In this document: one piece after another, positions 1 to 8,228 of the stretch
Position numbering within the stretch: the stretch's first letter is position 1
Layout: every line of letters starts with the position of its first letter
Source: MED-G20 sp038108155
Lineage (GTDB): Bacteria; Bacteroidota; Bacteroidia; Flavobacteriales_D; Parvicellaceae
Assembly (NCBI GenBank): GCA_038108155.1
Contig: JAYNHP010000008.1
Location: 1-64,000 of the forward strand
Reading direction: 5' to 3'
Length of the DNA: 64,000 nt
Translations under genes and position numbers: made by a program
The notes under the pieces: generated by a model
What the model was told of the DNA's origin: nothing
Databases searched by the model: none
What the model saw: only the letters and a program-made list of their open reading frames with translations

Positions 1-4
1 TTTT

Positions 5-769
5 TCATTTTACAATAAACCAGTTATTTGTTAAAATTGGACGATTATATGTCATTTCTATTTTGGTCTTTAAATCTATTAATTTTTTTCCAGCATAATT
101 AGCTATTGCATGTCCCGCAGCAGTATCCCACTCCATAGTTGGAGCAAATCTAGGATAAACATCTGCACTTCCTTCTGCTACCAAACAAATTTTAAGAGAA
201 CTTCCCATAGAGACAATTTCAACATTCTTTTTTCTTTTTCTTATATCCTCAAAATATTCTTTAGTTTCTGGACTTTGATGAGATCTGCTTCCAACTACTT
301 TGAAATTAGTTGATTTATTATCCAAAGGTAGCTTGACTTTTTTTTCATTAATTTCTCTAAAAGAGCCATTGGAAGAGCCATAATACAACCACCCTTTAAC
401 TGGCACAAAAATAACTCCTAATATTGGTTTCCCATTTTTAACCAAAGCGATATTAACTGTGAACTCTCCATTCCTTTTTACAAACTCTTTGGTCCCGTCC
501 AAGGGATCTACAATCCAAAGTAATTTCCAATTTTTCCTATCCTTATATTCATTTAGTTTACCTTCCTCACTTAAAATTGGAATGTTGGTTTTTAACAAAT
601 AGCTTTCTATAATATCATTTGATTTTTGGTCAGCTATAGTTAAAGGAGATTTGTCTTCTTTATAACTTACAGAAAATTCATTCCCATAAATTTGAAGTAT
701 TTTCTCTCCAGCTTTTTTAGCTGCTTCTTTGGCAATATTTAGCCAATCATTTTCCTTTGCTTCGTCCAT
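5..769 (-). CDS. cysQ: 3'(2'),5'-bisphosphate nucleotidase CysQ
   Basis: A 254-residue inositol-monophosphatase-fold enzyme. The family dephosphorylates PAP (3'-phosphoadenosine 5'-phosphate), the by-product of PAPS use, to AMP and so relieves PAP toxicity. Visible metal-site motifs are the acidic pair E68/E69, WIVDPLDGTKEF at about 85-96 with D88 and D91, and the C-terminal WDTAAGH at 214-220 with D215. Length is normal for CysQ. The start overlaps the end of the upstream DUF2061 gene by 23 bases, so the two are probably translated together. Together with the divergent cysCDN genes it fits a PAPS formation and recycling role. Related inositol monophosphatases are the alternative, but the sulfate-gene context favours CysQ. 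Confidence 0.93.
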   Translation of the reverse strand: MDEAKENDWLNIAKEAAKKAGEKILQIYGNEFSVSYKEDKSPLTIADQKSNDIIESYLLKTNIPILSEEGKLNEYKDRKNWKLLWIVDPLDGTKEFVKRNGEFTVNIALVKNGKPILGVIFVPVKGWLYYGSSNGSFREINEKKVKLPLDNKSTNFKVVGSRSHQSPETKEYFEDIRKRKKNVEIVSMGSSLKICLVAEGSADVYPRFAPTMEWDTAAGHAIANYAGKKLIDLKTKIEMTYNRPILTNNWFIVK

Positions 770-968
770 TTAATCCAAAATTAAATCTATACCACACTCT
801 CTCATGAAAATAATAAATTGGCATTTTAACAAAAAATTCAATTCCTCCTACGGTTAACCCTGTTAATGGATCTCCACTTACTAGCCAAGCAATAACCATA
901 GTGGTAAGAGTTGCTGTTAATCTCCAAGTAAATGTCTTGGCAAGATGTCTTTTTTTACTAATTTCCAT
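747..968 (-). CDS. DUF2061 small membrane protein
   Basis: A 73-residue protein with the DUF2061 pattern: a basic N-terminus (KKRHLAKTFTWR), a first hydrophobic segment at about 14-31, a second around 37-53, then HERVWYRFNFG. It should be a small inner-membrane protein. DUF2061 proteins recur beside cysQ, cysC and cysD genes in Bacteroidota, so a role linked to sulfate activation is plausible, but no biochemical function is established. It lies one base downstream of the half-length ALDH-like gene and overlaps cysQ by 23 bases, implying one transcript. Confidence 0.85.
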   Translation of the reverse strand: MEISKKRHLAKTFTWRLTATLTTMVIAWLVSGDPLTGLTVGGIEFFVKMPIYYFHERVWYRFNFGLNGRSKGK

Positions 969-969
969 A

Positions 970-1854
970 CTAATAATTATTGGTGGAAGAAAAATCTTTT
1001 TCTATTGGATGCCAAGTTGTTTTTGCTTCCATAAATTTTTTGACAATATAGGGAGATTCAAAACTACTATCTTCTATTTTATATTTTGATACGTCCACTA
1101 CTCTTTTTAAATTATTAGAAGCCTGAAAAAACATTTGATTTTTTAATTCTTTTTTGCCTATGTGTATTCCAAGTGCGTTTACATCCATGTGTTGGGCCAA
1201 ATGAGGTGATAATTCGTCTTTTCTTCCGGTTATTATATTAACCACACCATTAGGCACATCAGAATTAGAAATTATTTCGGCTAAAGAAATTGCGCATAGT
1301 GGTAGTGTTTCAGAAGCTATTGCAACACAAGTATTTCCAGAAAGAATAACTGGTATTATGGAAGATATTAAACCCAACAAAGAGTTTTCCTCTGGAGCAA
1401 CTATTCCTACTACTCCCATTGGTTCTAAAATAGTAAAATTAAAATGGGAAGATGCTACAGGATTAACTGATCCAAATATGGAATTAATTTTATCTGGCCA
1501 ACCAGCAAAATAAATAATCCTATCAATGCTGTGATCGATTTCTAAAATTGCTTTTTTCGAGTCTTCTCCTTGATGAATTAACTCTTCAATAAATTGGTTT
1601 TTATTGCCCTCCATCATTTCAGCAATCCTATATAAAATTTGGCTCCTATTGTAGGCCGACTTATTAGACCAACTTTCAAATGCATTTCTTGCAGATAAAA
1701 CTGCATTTCTTATATCTTTTCTAGATGCCAAACAGACATTTGCAATAGGTACCTTATCTTTTTTTAATTGATAATATCTTCCTGACTCAGTTCTTGGAAA
1801 CTTTCCATCAATAAAAATCTTGTAGGTTTTTAAAACTTTAATTCTTTTTGACAT
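970..1854 (-). CDS. ALDH-like protein, half-length, catalytic domain absent
   Basis: A 294-residue protein matching only the N-terminal, NAD-binding half of the aldehyde dehydrogenase fold. The segment EPMGVVGIVAPEENSLLG (about 145-162) aligns with the usual cofactor-loop motif, but the PWNFP sequence and its asparagine are gone. The protein ends near where ELGGK and the catalytic cysteine would follow, so it should have no dehydrogenase activity. It resembles the degenerate second ALDH domain of ALDH16 enzymes, which docks on the active domain. Its ATG shares one base with the stop of the upstream full-length ALDH (TAATG), suggesting translational coupling and a heteromeric complex. This is probably a natural subunit rather than a random truncation. 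Confidence 0.82.
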   Translation of the reverse strand: MSKRIKVLKTYKIFIDGKFPRTESGRYYQLKKDKVPIANVCLASRKDIRNAVLSARNAFESWSNKSAYNRSQILYRIAEMMEGNKNQFIEELIHQGEDSKKAILEIDHSIDRIIYFAGWPDKINSIFGSVNPVASSHFNFTILEPMGVVGIVAPEENSLLGLISSIIPVILSGNTCVAIASETLPLCAISLAEIISNSDVPNGVVNIITGRKDELSPHLAQHMDVNALGIHIGKKELKNQMFFQASNNLKRVVDVSKYKIEDSSFESPYIVKKFMEAKTTWHPIEKDFSSTNNY

Positions 1855-3323
1855 TATTCTAGATTTAAATAAGGACTAAGACCATGTAACCCTCCTTCTC
1901 TTCCATAACCACTTTCTTTGTAGCCTCCAAAAGGAGAAGTTGGATCAAACTTATTGTAAGTATTCGCCCATATAACTCCCACTTTAAGTTTGGCAGCTAA
2001 GTTAAAAGCTTTTGAACCCTTGTCTGTCCAAACTCCTGCTGACAATCCATAGGGAGTATTATTTGCTTTATTAATTACTTCTTGAGTCGTTCTAAAAGTT
2101 TGAATAGCTAAAACTGGTCCAAAAATTTCTTCTTTAGCGATACTATGAGATTGAGAAACATTGGTAAATAATGTAGGTGGACACCAATATCCGCTCGTTG
2201 GAAGTTCACAATTTAATTGATAAATATCGGCTCCCTCTTTTAATCCAATATCAATATATTTATGGATGGTTGCTAACTGTTGTTTTGAATTAACAGCTCC
2301 AATATCTGTATTTTTATCAAGTGGGTTGCCTATCACTAAAGACTGCATTCTATCTTTCAATTTTCTTAATACTACATCATATACAGATTCTTGGATAAAC
2401 AATCTTGATCCTGCGCAACAAACATGCCCTTGGTTAAAATATATTCCATTAATTACCCCTTCCACAGCTTGGTCTAGTGGTGCGTCTTGAAAAATAATAT
2501 TTGCAGCTTTGCCCCCTAGTTCCATTGTAGATCTTTTGTTTGTTCCGGAAATACTTTTCATAATTGACTTTCCAACATCTGTAGATCCGGTAAATGCAAT
2601 TTTATTTACATCGGGATGATTTACAATTAGATTTCCAGTAGATCCATCTCCAGTAATGATATTCACAACACCTGGGGGAAGTTCTGCCTCTTTAATAATT
2701 TCAGCTAATAAAAGAGCAGTAATTGAAGTAGACTCTGCTGGTTTTAAAACTACTGTATTACCTGTAGCTAAGGCTGGAGCAATTTTCCATGCTGCCATCA
2801 TTAATGGAAAATTCCATGGAATAATTTGTCCTACAACTCCCAAAGGTTTTGGATTTCTATTGGGAAAGGCATAGTTGAGTTTATCTGCCCATCCTGCATA
2901 ATAAAAAAAGTGGGCTGCAGCGAGTGGAATATCGATATCTCTAGACTCTCGAATTGGTTTTCCTCCATCTAATGTCTCAACAACAGCTAACTCTTTAGAC
3001 TTTTCTTGTATTATTCTAGCAATTCTATATATATATTTTGCTCTCTCTTTTGCAGAAATTTTACTCCATTGACCATTAAATGCAGCTCTTGCAGAATTAA
3101 CTGCCAAGTCTACATCCTTAGAATCAGCTTTAGCAATTCTAGAAAGTTGCTGTTCATTAGTGGGGTTAATAGAAGGAAAATATTTTTTTGCCAACGGTTT
3201 TTGAAATTTCCCATTAATAAATAGTTGATATTCTTTTTGGATAGAAATATTCTCTAGACTTTCAATCGAAGGTGAAAAATCCCATTTTCCATTGTATTTT
3301 AAGGACTTAATTTTAGAGCTCAT
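1854..3323 (-). CDS. NAD(P)-dependent aldehyde dehydrogenase, ALDH16-like catalytic half
   Basis: A 489-residue dehydrogenase with the complete catalytic set: IIPWNFP with N171, the FTGSTDVGK cofactor loop at 244-252, ELGGK with general base E268, and the nucleophile pair C302/C303 in GHVCCAGS, followed by EEIFGPVL. The family oxidises aldehydes to carboxylates using NAD(P)+. It lies 3 bases downstream of deoC, whose product acetaldehyde is a reasonable substrate, and overlaps by one base a gene for an inactive ALDH half. The two proteins total 783 residues, close to the roughly 800 of two-domain ALDH16 enzymes. The true substrate cannot be read from sequence. Confidence 0.9.
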   Translation of the reverse strand: MSSKIKSLKYNGKWDFSPSIESLENISIQKEYQLFINGKFQKPLAKKYFPSINPTNEQQLSRIAKADSKDVDLAVNSARAAFNGQWSKISAKERAKYIYRIARIIQEKSKELAVVETLDGGKPIRESRDIDIPLAAAHFFYYAGWADKLNYAFPNRNPKPLGVVGQIIPWNFPLMMAAWKIAPALATGNTVVLKPAESTSITALLLAEIIKEAELPPGVVNIITGDGSTGNLIVNHPDVNKIAFTGSTDVGKSIMKSISGTNKRSTMELGGKAANIIFQDAPLDQAVEGVINGIYFNQGHVCCAGSRLFIQESVYDVVLRKLKDRMQSLVIGNPLDKNTDIGAVNSKQQLATIHKYIDIGLKEGADIYQLNCELPTSGYWCPPTLFTNVSQSHSIAKEEIFGPVLAIQTFRTTQEVINKANNTPYGLSAGVWTDKGSKAFNLAAKLKVGVIWANTYNKFDPTSPFGGYKESGYGREGGLHGLSPYLNLE

Positions 3324-3326
3324 ATA

Positions 3327-4220
3327 TTAATCATTTGAAAAATAATTATTGGACTGATATAATCCTGTTTTTTGTTTTAAAATCTGCATCAAAACATCAT
3401 TTGCCAAACTACTTGCGCCAAATCTAAACCAATGTTTATCCAACCACAAATTACCTAAAGTTTCTTTTACCATTATTAAGTATTGAAGGGCAAGTTTAGA
3501 GTTAGAAATCCCTCCTGCTGGTTTCATTCCAACCATTTTACCAGTATTGTAATAGTGGTCTTTAATTGCTTCTAACATTACCAGTGTAATAGGAAGTGTT
3601 GCAGCTGGTTTAATTTTTCCAGTGGAAGTTTTTATGAAATCTGCACCTGCTTTAATTGCAATTTCACTTGCCAACCTAATATGGTCATAATCTCCTAATT
3701 CTCCCGTCTCTAAGATTACTTTTAACCTAACTTTATCACCACAATTTTCTTTAATTATTGCAATCTCGTCAAAAACATAATTATACTCTCCAGAATGAAA
3801 TTTTCCTCTGCTAATAACCATGTCTATCTCCTCTGCTCCGTTAAAAACAGCTTCTTTCGTTTCTTGTACCTTAACTTCTAAAGAAGAATTTCCGCTTGGA
3901 AATGCAGTTGCAACACTTGCTACTTTCACCTCTGAACCTTTTAGAAAATTTGAAGCAGTTTTTACCATATTTGGATATACACATACTGCAGCAACATTGG
4001 GCAAATCAGGAAATTCTTGATGAAGATGGGTTGCTTTGTAGCAAAGTTGTTCGACTCTTTTGTTGGTATCCATACCTTCTAAAGTCGTCAAATCTATCAT
4101 ACTCAAAATCATTTTTAGACCTTGTAACTTGGCTTCACTTTTCAAACTTCTCTTAGTGATTCGAGATACTCTGTCTTCAATCCCTAATTTATCTACTTTG
4201 GTTTTTAAATCTAAAATCAT
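3327..4220 (-). CDS. deoC: deoxyribose-phosphate aldolase DeoC
   Basis: A TIM-barrel class I aldolase that reversibly splits 2-deoxyribose 5-phosphate into glyceraldehyde 3-phosphate and acetaldehyde. Counting from the longest frame (start 4247), the Schiff-base lysine is K206 in FIKTSTGK, the second catalytic lysine is K242 in MKPAGGI, and the active-site aspartate is D142 in EEIDMVISRG. The protein belongs to the longer DERA type of about 300 residues. I chose the ATG at 4220 because the upstream ATG (4247, giving MRRRIFSIL) overlaps a candidate -7 promoter element at 4245-4252. First gene of a five-gene minus-strand run with two ALDH genes, DUF2061 and cysQ. Confidence 0.92.
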   Translation of the reverse strand: MILDLKTKVDKLGIEDRVSRITKRSLKSEAKLQGLKMILSMIDLTTLEGMDTNKRVEQLCYKATHLHQEFPDLPNVAAVCVYPNMVKTASNFLKGSEVKVASVATAFPSGNSSLEVKVQETKEAVFNGAEEIDMVISRGKFHSGEYNYVFDEIAIIKENCGDKVRLKVILETGELGDYDHIRLASEIAIKAGADFIKTSTGKIKPAATLPITLVMLEAIKDHYYNTGKMVGMKPAGGISNSKLALQYLIMVKETLGNLWLDKHWFRFGASSLANDVLMQILKQKTGLYQSNNYFSND

Positions 4221-4244
4221 TAAAATTGAAAAAATTCTTCTTCT

Positions 4245-4252
4245 CAAAGATA
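4245..4252 (-). promoter_or_regulatory. candidate -7 element for the deoC run
   Basis: On the minus strand this reads TATCTTTG, a full match to the Bacteroidota -7 consensus TAnnTTTG. It sits 25 bases before the ATG at 4220 and on top of the alternative ATG at 4247, which is why the shorter DeoC start is preferred. I see no good -33 TTG at the usual spacing, and such 8-mers occur by chance in AT-rich DNA. Confidence 0.35.
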
Positions 4253-4310
4253 ATGATTCGTAGTTTAATGCTATATTCTATTGTTTATTAATAATATTTA
4301 GAAATATTTT

Positions 4311-4910
4311 ATGGATAATCTTTTTTCCACAAATCATGAATTGATTCCTAAAACAGAGATGGAGAAGCTATTGAAACAAAAAGGAATTTGTCTTTGGCTT
4401 ACTGGATTATCGGGTTCTGGCAAAACTAGTATTGCAAAATATGTAGCTAAAAAATTACACGCTGAAGGATTTTTAACCAAGGTTTTGGATGGAGACAATA
4501 TAAGACTTGGAATTAATAAGAATTTAAGTTTCAGCGAGGCAGACAGAATGGAAAATGTGAGAAGAACTGCAGAAATATCCAAATTGTTTGTGGATTGTGG
4601 CATTATCACTATTTGCTGTTTAGTTAGTCCTAAAAAAAATATGAGAACTCTAGCAAAAGAGATTATTGGAAAGAAAAATTTTTATGAAATATTCATATCT
4701 ACATCTTTAGAAGATTGCGAAATTCGAGACACCAAAGGCTTATACAAAAAAGCTAGAAGTGGAGAACTATTGAATTTTACAGGTATTTCATCTCCTTATG
4801 AAGAACCTGTAGGCCCAAGTTTAAATATCTCAACAAAAGAAAATAATATAGAAGAATCCTCTAAAATTTTATATAATTTTGTTCTTCCATTAATTAGTGA
4901 ATTAAGATGA
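4311..4910 (+). CDS. cysC: adenylylsulfate (APS) kinase CysC
   Basis: A 199-residue cytoplasmic kinase that phosphorylates APS to PAPS. The P-loop GLSGSGKT is at 32-39, followed by LDGDNIRLGIN at 59-69, which binds APS, and the family motif GLYKKARSGE in the C-terminal third. Stand-alone length is normal. The cysD ATG overlaps its stop by four bases (ATGA). Divergent from deoC across about 90 bases. The kinase is separate from CysN, unlike the fused CysNC of some proteobacteria. Confidence 0.95.
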   Translation: MDNLFSTNHELIPKTEMEKLLKQKGICLWLTGLSGSGKTSIAKYVAKKLHAEGFLTKVLDGDNIRLGINKNLSFSEADRMENVRRTAEISKLFVDCGIITICCLVSPKKNMRTLAKEIIGKKNFYEIFISTSLEDCEIRDTKGLYKKARSGELLNFTGISSPYEEPVGPSLNISTKENNIEESSKILYNFVLPLISELR

Positions 4911-5812
4911 ATAAATACCAGTTAACTCATTTAAAAGAGTTAGAAGCTGAATCAATATTTATAATCAGAGAAGTTGTTGCTCAGTTTGAAAATCCTGTTC
5001 TTCTTTTTTCCGGAGGAAAAGATTCTATAGTTTGCCATCATTTAGCAAGAAAGGCATTTTATCCAGCAAATGTCCCTTTTCCCCTAATGCATGTGGATAC
5101 CGGCCATAACTTTGACGAACTCTATAAATTTCGTGACCAGTTGGTAGAGGAAACGAATGCAAGACTTATTGTTGCTTCCGTTCAAAAATCTATTGATGAA
5201 GGTAAAGTCGTGGAAGAAAAAGGAATTAATTCCAGTAGAAATAAACTTCAGACTACTACTCTTTTGGATGCAATTGAAGATCATCAATTTGATTGTGCAA
5301 TGGGTGGTGCTCGTAGAGATGAAGAGAAAGCAAGAGCTAAAGAAAGATTTTTTTCTCACAGAGATGATTTTGGACAGTGGGATCCAAAAAATCAAAGACC
5401 AGAATTATGGAATTTATTTAATGGAAAAAAGAATTTTGGAGAGCATTTTAGAGCATTTCCGATTAGTAATTGGACAGAAATGGATGTTTGGCAATACATA
5501 TTACAGGAAAAAATAAAAATTCCTTCTCTATATTTTTCTCACCAAAGAGATTGTTTTACTAGAAATGGAGTGGTAATGGCAAAGACTAATTTTACTGAAA
5601 CTAAACCAGAGGAAGAAATTAAGAATATGCAAGTACGTTTTAGAACTATAGGAGATGCTACTTGTACAGGGGCAACTATTTCTAATGCGGATAGTCTAGA
5701 GAAAATTATTGAAGAGGTGACTTCATCAAGAATTACTGAAAGAGGGGGAAGAGCAGACGATAAAAGATCTGAAGCTGCTATGGAAGATAGAAAAAAAGAA
5801 GGCTATTTTTAA
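4907..5812 (+). CDS. cysD: sulfate adenylyltransferase subunit 2 CysD
   Basis: A 301-residue PP-loop ATP pyrophosphatase subunit. With the GTPase CysN it activates sulfate with ATP to form adenylylsulfate (APS). The PP-loop SGGKDS is at 35-40, and the typical GGARRDEEKARAKER segment and C-terminal GRADDKRSEAAMEDRKKEGYF-type ending are present. It overlaps cysC by four bases and is followed two bases later by cysN, so the three form one operon. Confidence 0.96.
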   Translation: MNKYQLTHLKELEAESIFIIREVVAQFENPVLLFSGGKDSIVCHHLARKAFYPANVPFPLMHVDTGHNFDELYKFRDQLVEETNARLIVASVQKSIDEGKVVEEKGINSSRNKLQTTTLLDAIEDHQFDCAMGGARRDEEKARAKERFFSHRDDFGQWDPKNQRPELWNLFNGKKNFGEHFRAFPISNWTEMDVWQYILQEKIKIPSLYFSHQRDCFTRNGVVMAKTNFTETKPEEEIKNMQVRFRTIGDATCTGATISNADSLEKIIEEVTSSRITERGGRADDKRSEAAMEDRKKEGYF

Positions 5813-5814
5813 TA

Positions 5815-7077
5815 ATGAGTAATCAATATTTAAATATGGATCTTTTACGCTTCACTACTGCTGGAAGTGTGGATGATGGTAAAAGTACTTTAATCGGCAG
5901 ATTACTTTACGATAGTAAATCTATTTTTGAAGATCAATTGGAAGCAATTGAAATTGCCAGTTCAAATAAGGGAGAAGAAAAAGTAAATTTAGCTTTACTC
6001 ACGGATGGATTAAGAGCTGAAAGAGAACAAGGGATAACTATAGATGTTGCCTATAGGTACTTTGCAACTCCAAAAAGAAAATTTATTATTGCAGATACTC
6101 CTGGACATATCCAATATACTAGAAATATGGTAACAGGAGCAAGTACTGCCAATCTAGCAATAATTTTAGTTGATGCAAGAAAGGGAATAGTTGAGCAAAC
6201 TAAAAGACATTCTTTTATTGCTTCATTACTAGGAATTCCTCATATAATTTATTGTATTAATAAAATGGACTTGGTAAATTATAAGGAAGAGGTTTTTGAA
6301 AAAATAAAAAAAGAATTGGTTGGTTTTAGCTCAAAACTAACTACAAAAGACATTCGATTTATTCCTATCAGCGCTTTAAATGGCGACAATGTAGTAAACA
6401 GATCTAAAGATATGAATTGGTACGAAGGAAGTACCTTATTACATACTTTGGAAAATATTCATATTGCATCAGATCATAACCTAATTGATTGCAGATTTCC
6501 AGTACAACATGTTATCAGACCTCAAAAAGACGAATTTCATGATTTTAGAGGTTATTCCGGAAGAATTGCAGGCGGGGTTTTCAAAAAAGATGATGAGGTA
6601 ATTTTATTACCCTCTGGATTTCAATCAAGAATTAAATCCATACTTAATTTTGACAGTGAACTTCAAGAAGCCTTTGCTCCGATGTCGGTAACCATAACTT
6701 TAGAAGATGATTTAGATGTAAGTAGAGGAGATATGATTGTTAGAGTAAAAAATCAACCTAAAATACTTCAAGATATTGAAATGATGGTCTGCTGGATGGG
6801 AGAAAAACCACTTTTAAACAGAGGAAAATATACCATTAAGCATACGACTAAAAATGTAAGGTGTATTATAAATGAAATATTATACAAAGTGGATATAAAT
6901 ACGCTCCACAGAGATACCAAAGACAAAATTGTCAATTGTAATGACATAGCAAGAATAGCTATTAGAGCAACTAAGCCCTTATTTGTAGACAAGTATAATG
7001 ACAATAGAACAACGGGAAGTTTAATAATTATTGACGAAAGCACCAACAATACTGTTGGGGCTGGAATGATAATCTAA
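5815..7077 (+). CDS. cysN: sulfate adenylyltransferase subunit 1 (GTPase) CysN
   Basis: A 420-residue elongation-factor-like GTPase that couples GTP hydrolysis to APS formation by CysD. The G1 motif GSVDDGKST is at 17-25, EQGITIDVAYRYF at 71-83 is the switch region, DTPGH is at 94-98 and NKMD at 149-152. It has no C-terminal APS kinase domain, agreeing with the separate cysC. Last gene of cysCDN; its stop overlaps by four bases the end of the convergent tonB gene, so transcripts from the two sides must run into each other. Confidence 0.95.
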   Translation: MSNQYLNMDLLRFTTAGSVDDGKSTLIGRLLYDSKSIFEDQLEAIEIASSNKGEEKVNLALLTDGLRAEREQGITIDVAYRYFATPKRKFIIADTPGHIQYTRNMVTGASTANLAIILVDARKGIVEQTKRHSFIASLLGIPHIIYCINKMDLVNYKEEVFEKIKKELVGFSSKLTTKDIRFIPISALNGDNVVNRSKDMNWYEGSTLLHTLENIHIASDHNLIDCRFPVQHVIRPQKDEFHDFRGYSGRIAGGVFKKDDEVILLPSGFQSRIKSILNFDSELQEAFAPMSVTITLEDDLDVSRGDMIVRVKNQPKILQDIEMMVCWMGEKPLLNRGKYTIKHTTKNVRCIINEILYKVDINTLHRDTKDKIVNCNDIARIAIRATKPLFVDKYNDNRTTGSLIIIDESTNNTVGAGMII

Positions 7078-7754
7078 CTTATTCTAAATTTGATTGGCAG
7101 AGTAAATCTTGCATTTACCGCAGTTCCTCTTTGTTTTCCAGGAGTCCATTTTGGCATAGATTTAACTACTCTTTGTGCTTCTCCATCCAATGTTTTGTGA
7201 ACGCCTTTAACTATTTTAACGTCTTTAATTGTTCCATCTTTCCATACAACAAACTGGACAAAAACTTTTCCTTGGATTCCGTTTTCTTTTGCCATTTCTG
7301 GGTATTGAATATTCTTGCCCAAGTATTCATAAAGTTTTTGCATTCCTCCAACGAATTCTGGATTTTCTTCAACAACATCAAAAATTTGCTCTACAACAGG
7401 CTCTGGTTCTTCTTCTACTTCAATTACAATATCTATATCTGCTTCTTGATCTATAATAATGACATTGGTTTCTTCCCTTTCATCTTCTTCTTCCAAAACC
7501 TCTACTTCTTCGGGCGGTGCTGGTGGAGGTGGAGGTGGAGGTGGAGGTGGAGGCGTATTAGGATTTATTTCCACAACTTCTTCATCTTCAAGAGCAGATA
7601 AAGAAGATTCTATACTAGCACCTGCTAAATCAATCTTTTTATATTCTACAAGACACAAAATAAAAGCTGTTACCAATACGAGTCCTGAAAGAACATAAAC
7701 TGTTCTTGACTTCATGTCTTCTGCATCTACAAGTGGATTTTTCTTTGGTTTCAT
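7074..7754 (-). CDS. tonB: energy transducer TonB
   Basis: A 226-residue protein with TonB architecture: short cytoplasmic N-terminus, one membrane segment at about 19-37, a periplasmic linker with eleven prolines at 68-78, a long acidic stretch (about 82-130), and a C-terminal TonB domain from about 140. The C-terminal domain holds the usual Bacteroidota features YPEMAKENGIQGKVFVQFVV and the W-TPGKQ segment. It should carry proton-motive energy from ExbB/ExbD to TonB-dependent outer-membrane receptors; none of these partners is in the window. An acidic rather than Lys-Pro linker is notable. Encoded last in the maeB-ruvA-sprA-gcvH direction. Confidence 0.92.
   Translation of the reverse strand: MKPKKNPLVDAEDMKSRTVYVLSGLVLVTAFILCLVEYKKIDLAGASIESSLSALEDEEVVEINPNTPPPPPPPPPPPAPPEEVEVLEEEDEREETNVIIIDQEADIDIVIEVEEEPEPVVEQIFDVVEENPEFVGGMQKLYEYLGKNIQYPEMAKENGIQGKVFVQFVVWKDGTIKDVKIVKGVHKTLDGEAQRVVKSMPKWTPGKQRGTAVNARFTLPIKFRIS
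7522..7551. repeat. (GGTGGA)5 hexamer tandem repeat in tonB
   Basis: Five exact copies of GGTGGA on the plus strand encode most of the polyproline tract of TonB on the minus strand. Each unit is two proline codons, so slippage would change linker length by two residues without breaking the frame. Confidence 0.9.
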
Positions 7755-7814
7755 ATAATAATGTAAAACTAACTAATTAAATTAAATTGTTCAAAAACCA
7801 TACCATAAAGAAAA

Positions 7815-8192
7815 CTAACTGATAGTATTTTCATAATCTTCTGGTGACAACAGCTCCTCCAGTTCAGATGCATCACTAATTTTTATCTTAATCATCCAGC
7901 CATCTTCGTAAGGGTTGTCATTCACTTTTTCAGGGTTAGTTTCTAAAGATTCGTTGAATTCTAATACTTCTCCGCTTATTGGCATAAAAAGATCAGATAC
8001 CGTTTTAACAGCCTCAACAGTTCCGAAAACTTCTTCTTTATCTAGTGTCTCTTCTAAAGTATCTACTTCTACATAAACAATATCTCCTAATTCACTTTGA
8101 GCAAAATCAGTTATTCCAATAGTTGCAATTTCTCCATCTACTTTTATCCATTCATGGTCGTTGGTGTATTTTAAATCTTTAGGAACATTCAT
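7815..8192 (-). CDS. gcvH: glycine cleavage system H protein
   Basis: A 125-residue lipoyl carrier that shuttles the aminomethyl group between the P, T and L proteins of glycine cleavage. The lipoylated lysine is K63 in TVEAVKTVSDL, and ITDFAQSELGDIVYV precedes it as in the family. The start was moved to the ATG at 8192 (MNVPKDLKYTNDHEW), which gives the usual H-protein length; the longer frame adds nine unrelated residues. It is 36 bases downstream of sprA. No gcvP or gcvT is in the window. Confidence 0.95.
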   Translation of the reverse strand: MNVPKDLKYTNDHEWIKVDGEIATIGITDFAQSELGDIVYVEVDTLEETLDKEEVFGTVEAVKTVSDLFMPISGEVLEFNESLETNPEKVNDNPYEDGWMIKIKISDASELEELLSPEDYENTIS

Positions 8193-8228
8193 GATTTTAA
8201 ATTTTTGACAAATTAACAAAAAAAAGGA

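Noticed and set aside
7131..7698. Plus-strand open frames of 156, 75 and 79 codons opposite tonB, including a glycine run
   Set aside because: They are the antisense shadow of the TonB polyproline and acidic linker; composition is low-complexity and no start or neighbour supports them.
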